Shown here in pieces: positions 62,873 through 64,000 of a DNA stretch of 64,000 bases. The DNA is from Trichomonas vaginalis G3. Lineage: Eukaryota; Parabasalia; Trichomonadida; Trichomonadidae. A program made the translations under genes and the position numbers. Location: the NCBI RefSeq assembly GCF_026262505.1, contig NC_067204.1, positions 9,209,797 through 9,273,796 on the forward strand, in the 5' to 3' direction. The notes below the pieces were generated by a model that made no database searches, was not told where the DNA came from, and saw only the letters and a program-made list of their open reading frames with translations. Positions within the stretch are counted from its first letter, which is position 1; every line of letters starts with the position of its first letter.

Positions 62873-64000
62873 ATGAACAAAAACGGAACAGCTAAAATGA
62901 ATGATAATCAAATTAGAGCAGAAGGTAGAAGGTTATTTAAACGCTTCTATAACATTCCTGATGGTGCTAATCCTAAAACTCGTAGAAGCTATTTAAATGA
63001 AGCAATAGATGCATATGAAGGGTTTGACATTTCATCAGAGAGTGAGAGATTAGCGAGAATGTTAAATGTTAATATTGATTTCTATTATTGTGATCCTCAA
63101 CCAGAAGACGTGGACATAAATAAGGTAGACTTTCCATTAGTGGAATCAATAATGATAGATCCAGAATTTGAAACAGTAAATATTTTATTAACACAGAGTC
63201 CATGTGGAAAACTTCACGCTGACAGAATAACAGACGTTGAAGCACTCACCGGCTATAAAGTTTGTCCATATTGTAAAGAAGAAGTTTATTCTATCCGTGA
63301 TGATCCAGAAAGGAAAAACCAAAGAAGATTTTTAAAGCATTGTGAGAAATGTAAAGAAAATAATGGAAGATTAATTCAAGACGTTCAGTTGCAAAAGACA
63401 CAGCAACCATATGCACCACATATTACGAAACAGAAGATATATCAGTGGTTATTAGCTCACAATTTGCAGAAATATTATAAACCGACAAGATATTATATTA
63501 CTTTTGACTTTGAAACATTAGAGACTAAAGAAGAATTACAACTTTCTGAGTGTGCAACTTTGAATGCTTACTTAAAACCATTCATGGTATCATCAACGGT
63601 TAAATTAAACGATAAAACATATACGAGGAATTTTTGCTTAACTTCGAGTGATTCTTTTATTTCTGATTGGATTGAGTTTTTATTTTCAACCTGTTCATTA
63701 GTTGTTGAATCAAATATGAGTCAATACAATGAATTAATGAAGCCGCAAACGGCGGGGACTTTGTCCCATACATTAAATGAAAAACAGAAGGAAGCATTTA
63801 AAGAACTTCTAGATGAGGAATTCAATAAAGTGAATATCATAGGTTTTAATTCGGGAAAGTTTGATTTAAATTTAATTCTTCGTGATTTAAACACTGCAAA
63901 ATGGAAAATAAAATCAATACTGGGTTCATCTTCACAATTTAAGCAAATCATTGTAAAGAAAACAAACGTTCCATATGAATTGAGATTTATTGACATCAGA
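62873..64000 (+). CDS. Maverick 3 protein-primed PolB, N-terminal part
   Basis: Open from MNKNGTAKMNDNQIRAEGRR to the window edge. Zinc-finger-like CPYCKEEVYSIRDD with HCEKC, then exonuclease motifs YITFDFETLE and GFNSGKFDLNLIL. Preceded by the promoter-like CTTACATAAATG. The palm domain lies outside the window. Confidence 0.85.
   Translation, partial: MNKNGTAKMNDNQIRAEGRRLFKRFYNIPDGANPKTRRSYLNEAIDAYEGFDISSESERLARMLNVNIDFYYCDPQPEDVDINKVDFPLVESIMIDPEFETVNILLTQSPCGKLHADRITDVEALTGYKVCPYCKEEVYSIRDDPERKNQRRFLKHCEKCKENNGRLIQDVQLQKTQQPYAPHITKQKIYQWLLAHNLQKYYKPTRYYITFDFETLETKEELQLSECATLNAYLKPFMVSSTVKLNDKTYTRNFCLTSSDSFISDWIEFLFSTCSLVVESNMSQYNELMKPQTAGTLSHTLNEKQKEAFKELLDEEFNKVNIIGFNSGKFDLNLILRDLNTAKWKIKSILGSSSQFKQIIVKKTNVPYELRFIDIR
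63742..63767. repeat. Double-hairpin insertion in Maverick 3 PolB
   Basis: GCCG-CAAA-CGGC followed by GGGAC-TTT-GTCCC; 26 bp, GC-rich. Maverick 1 has no hairpin at this site but carries its own at 17698-17724. The frame stays open through it. Confidence 0.75.

Larger units (their letters stand above)
61335..64000 (+). mobile_element. Maverick/Polinton 3, left end (continues beyond window)
   Basis: Starts AGTAGTATATGTAGACGGG. The first ~110 bp resemble the Maverick 2 terminus (TAAGAATTCATACAATAT), while the next part resembles the Maverick 1 subterminal sequence (AAGAAGCTATATATAGATGA). The candidate left target copy is TTTTTC (61329-61334); the right end is not seen. The two large genes visible read whole. 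Only a remnant of the terminal-repeat gene is present. Confidence 0.92.

Overview
The window is eukaryotic, very AT-rich and almost intron-free, and every independent marker points to the parabasalid Trichomonas vaginalis or a very close relative. The markers are BspA-like leucine-rich-repeat and DUF3447/ankyrin gene families, Pmp-like GGAIY-repeat proteins, a Tvmar-type mariner, very short 5' leaders carrying an initiator-like TCAYW motif, and Maverick/Polinton elements with AGTAGT termini and 6-bp target duplications.

Layout. 1-3168: a BspA-like LRR pseudogene interrupted by a 1.3-kb mariner (207-1510). 3400-3840: an unusual array of long hairpins about 120 bp apart. 4005-5950: an ankyrin-repeat pseudogene. 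5951-7952: a gene-free stretch bounded by a 34-bp inverted repeat. 7953-11557: a coiled-coil protein gene and a seven-TM (GOST-like) receptor gene. 11807-14954: a Pmp-like ORF facing a second ankyrin pseudogene. 14969-35212: Maverick 1 (20.2 kb, 789-bp inverted termini, TSD TTAATT). 35607-38417: a second Pmp-like ORF and a type II membrane, glycosyltransferase-like protein. 39943-41590: a Ubc7-like E2 enzyme and a coiled-coil protein that may have an unseen upstream exon. 42047-55944: Maverick 2 (13.9 kb, 354-bp inverted termini, TSD ATGAAT), a short relative with no polymerase or integrase. 56517-57439: a 0.9-kb fold-back palindrome. 58663-61206: two small unknown genes, a Rab6-like GTPase and a Qc-SNARE, the last two both of Golgi/endosomal trafficking type. 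61335-64000: the left end of Maverick 3, cut by the window edge.

The Mavericks make up over half the window and are treated as fossils. Maverick 1 carries a rightward replication/integration block (acidic coiled-coil protein, protein-primed PolB with an HNH-like segment, rve integrase, primase-SF3 helicase) and a mostly leftward virion-type block (fibre, unknown proteins, packaging ATPase, probable capsid protein, small amphipathic peptides). The two blocks meet at a repeat-rich, gene-free zone. Maverick 2 has the virion block and helicase in the opposite orientation plus a KilA-N protein. Copies 1 and 2 each show about ten breaks; the visible part of copy 3 looks whole.

Most interesting signals: (a) tiny GC-rich double-hairpin insertions at different places in different Maverick copies; (b) fibre genes with shared ends but a completely different central domain; (c) the hairpin array at 3423-3832 with compensatory stem changes; (d) the 425-bp-arm palindrome; (e) a shared identical frameshift in two ankyrin paralogues; (f) inverted copies of a roughly 121-bp repeat flanking the helicase gene in both Mavericks.
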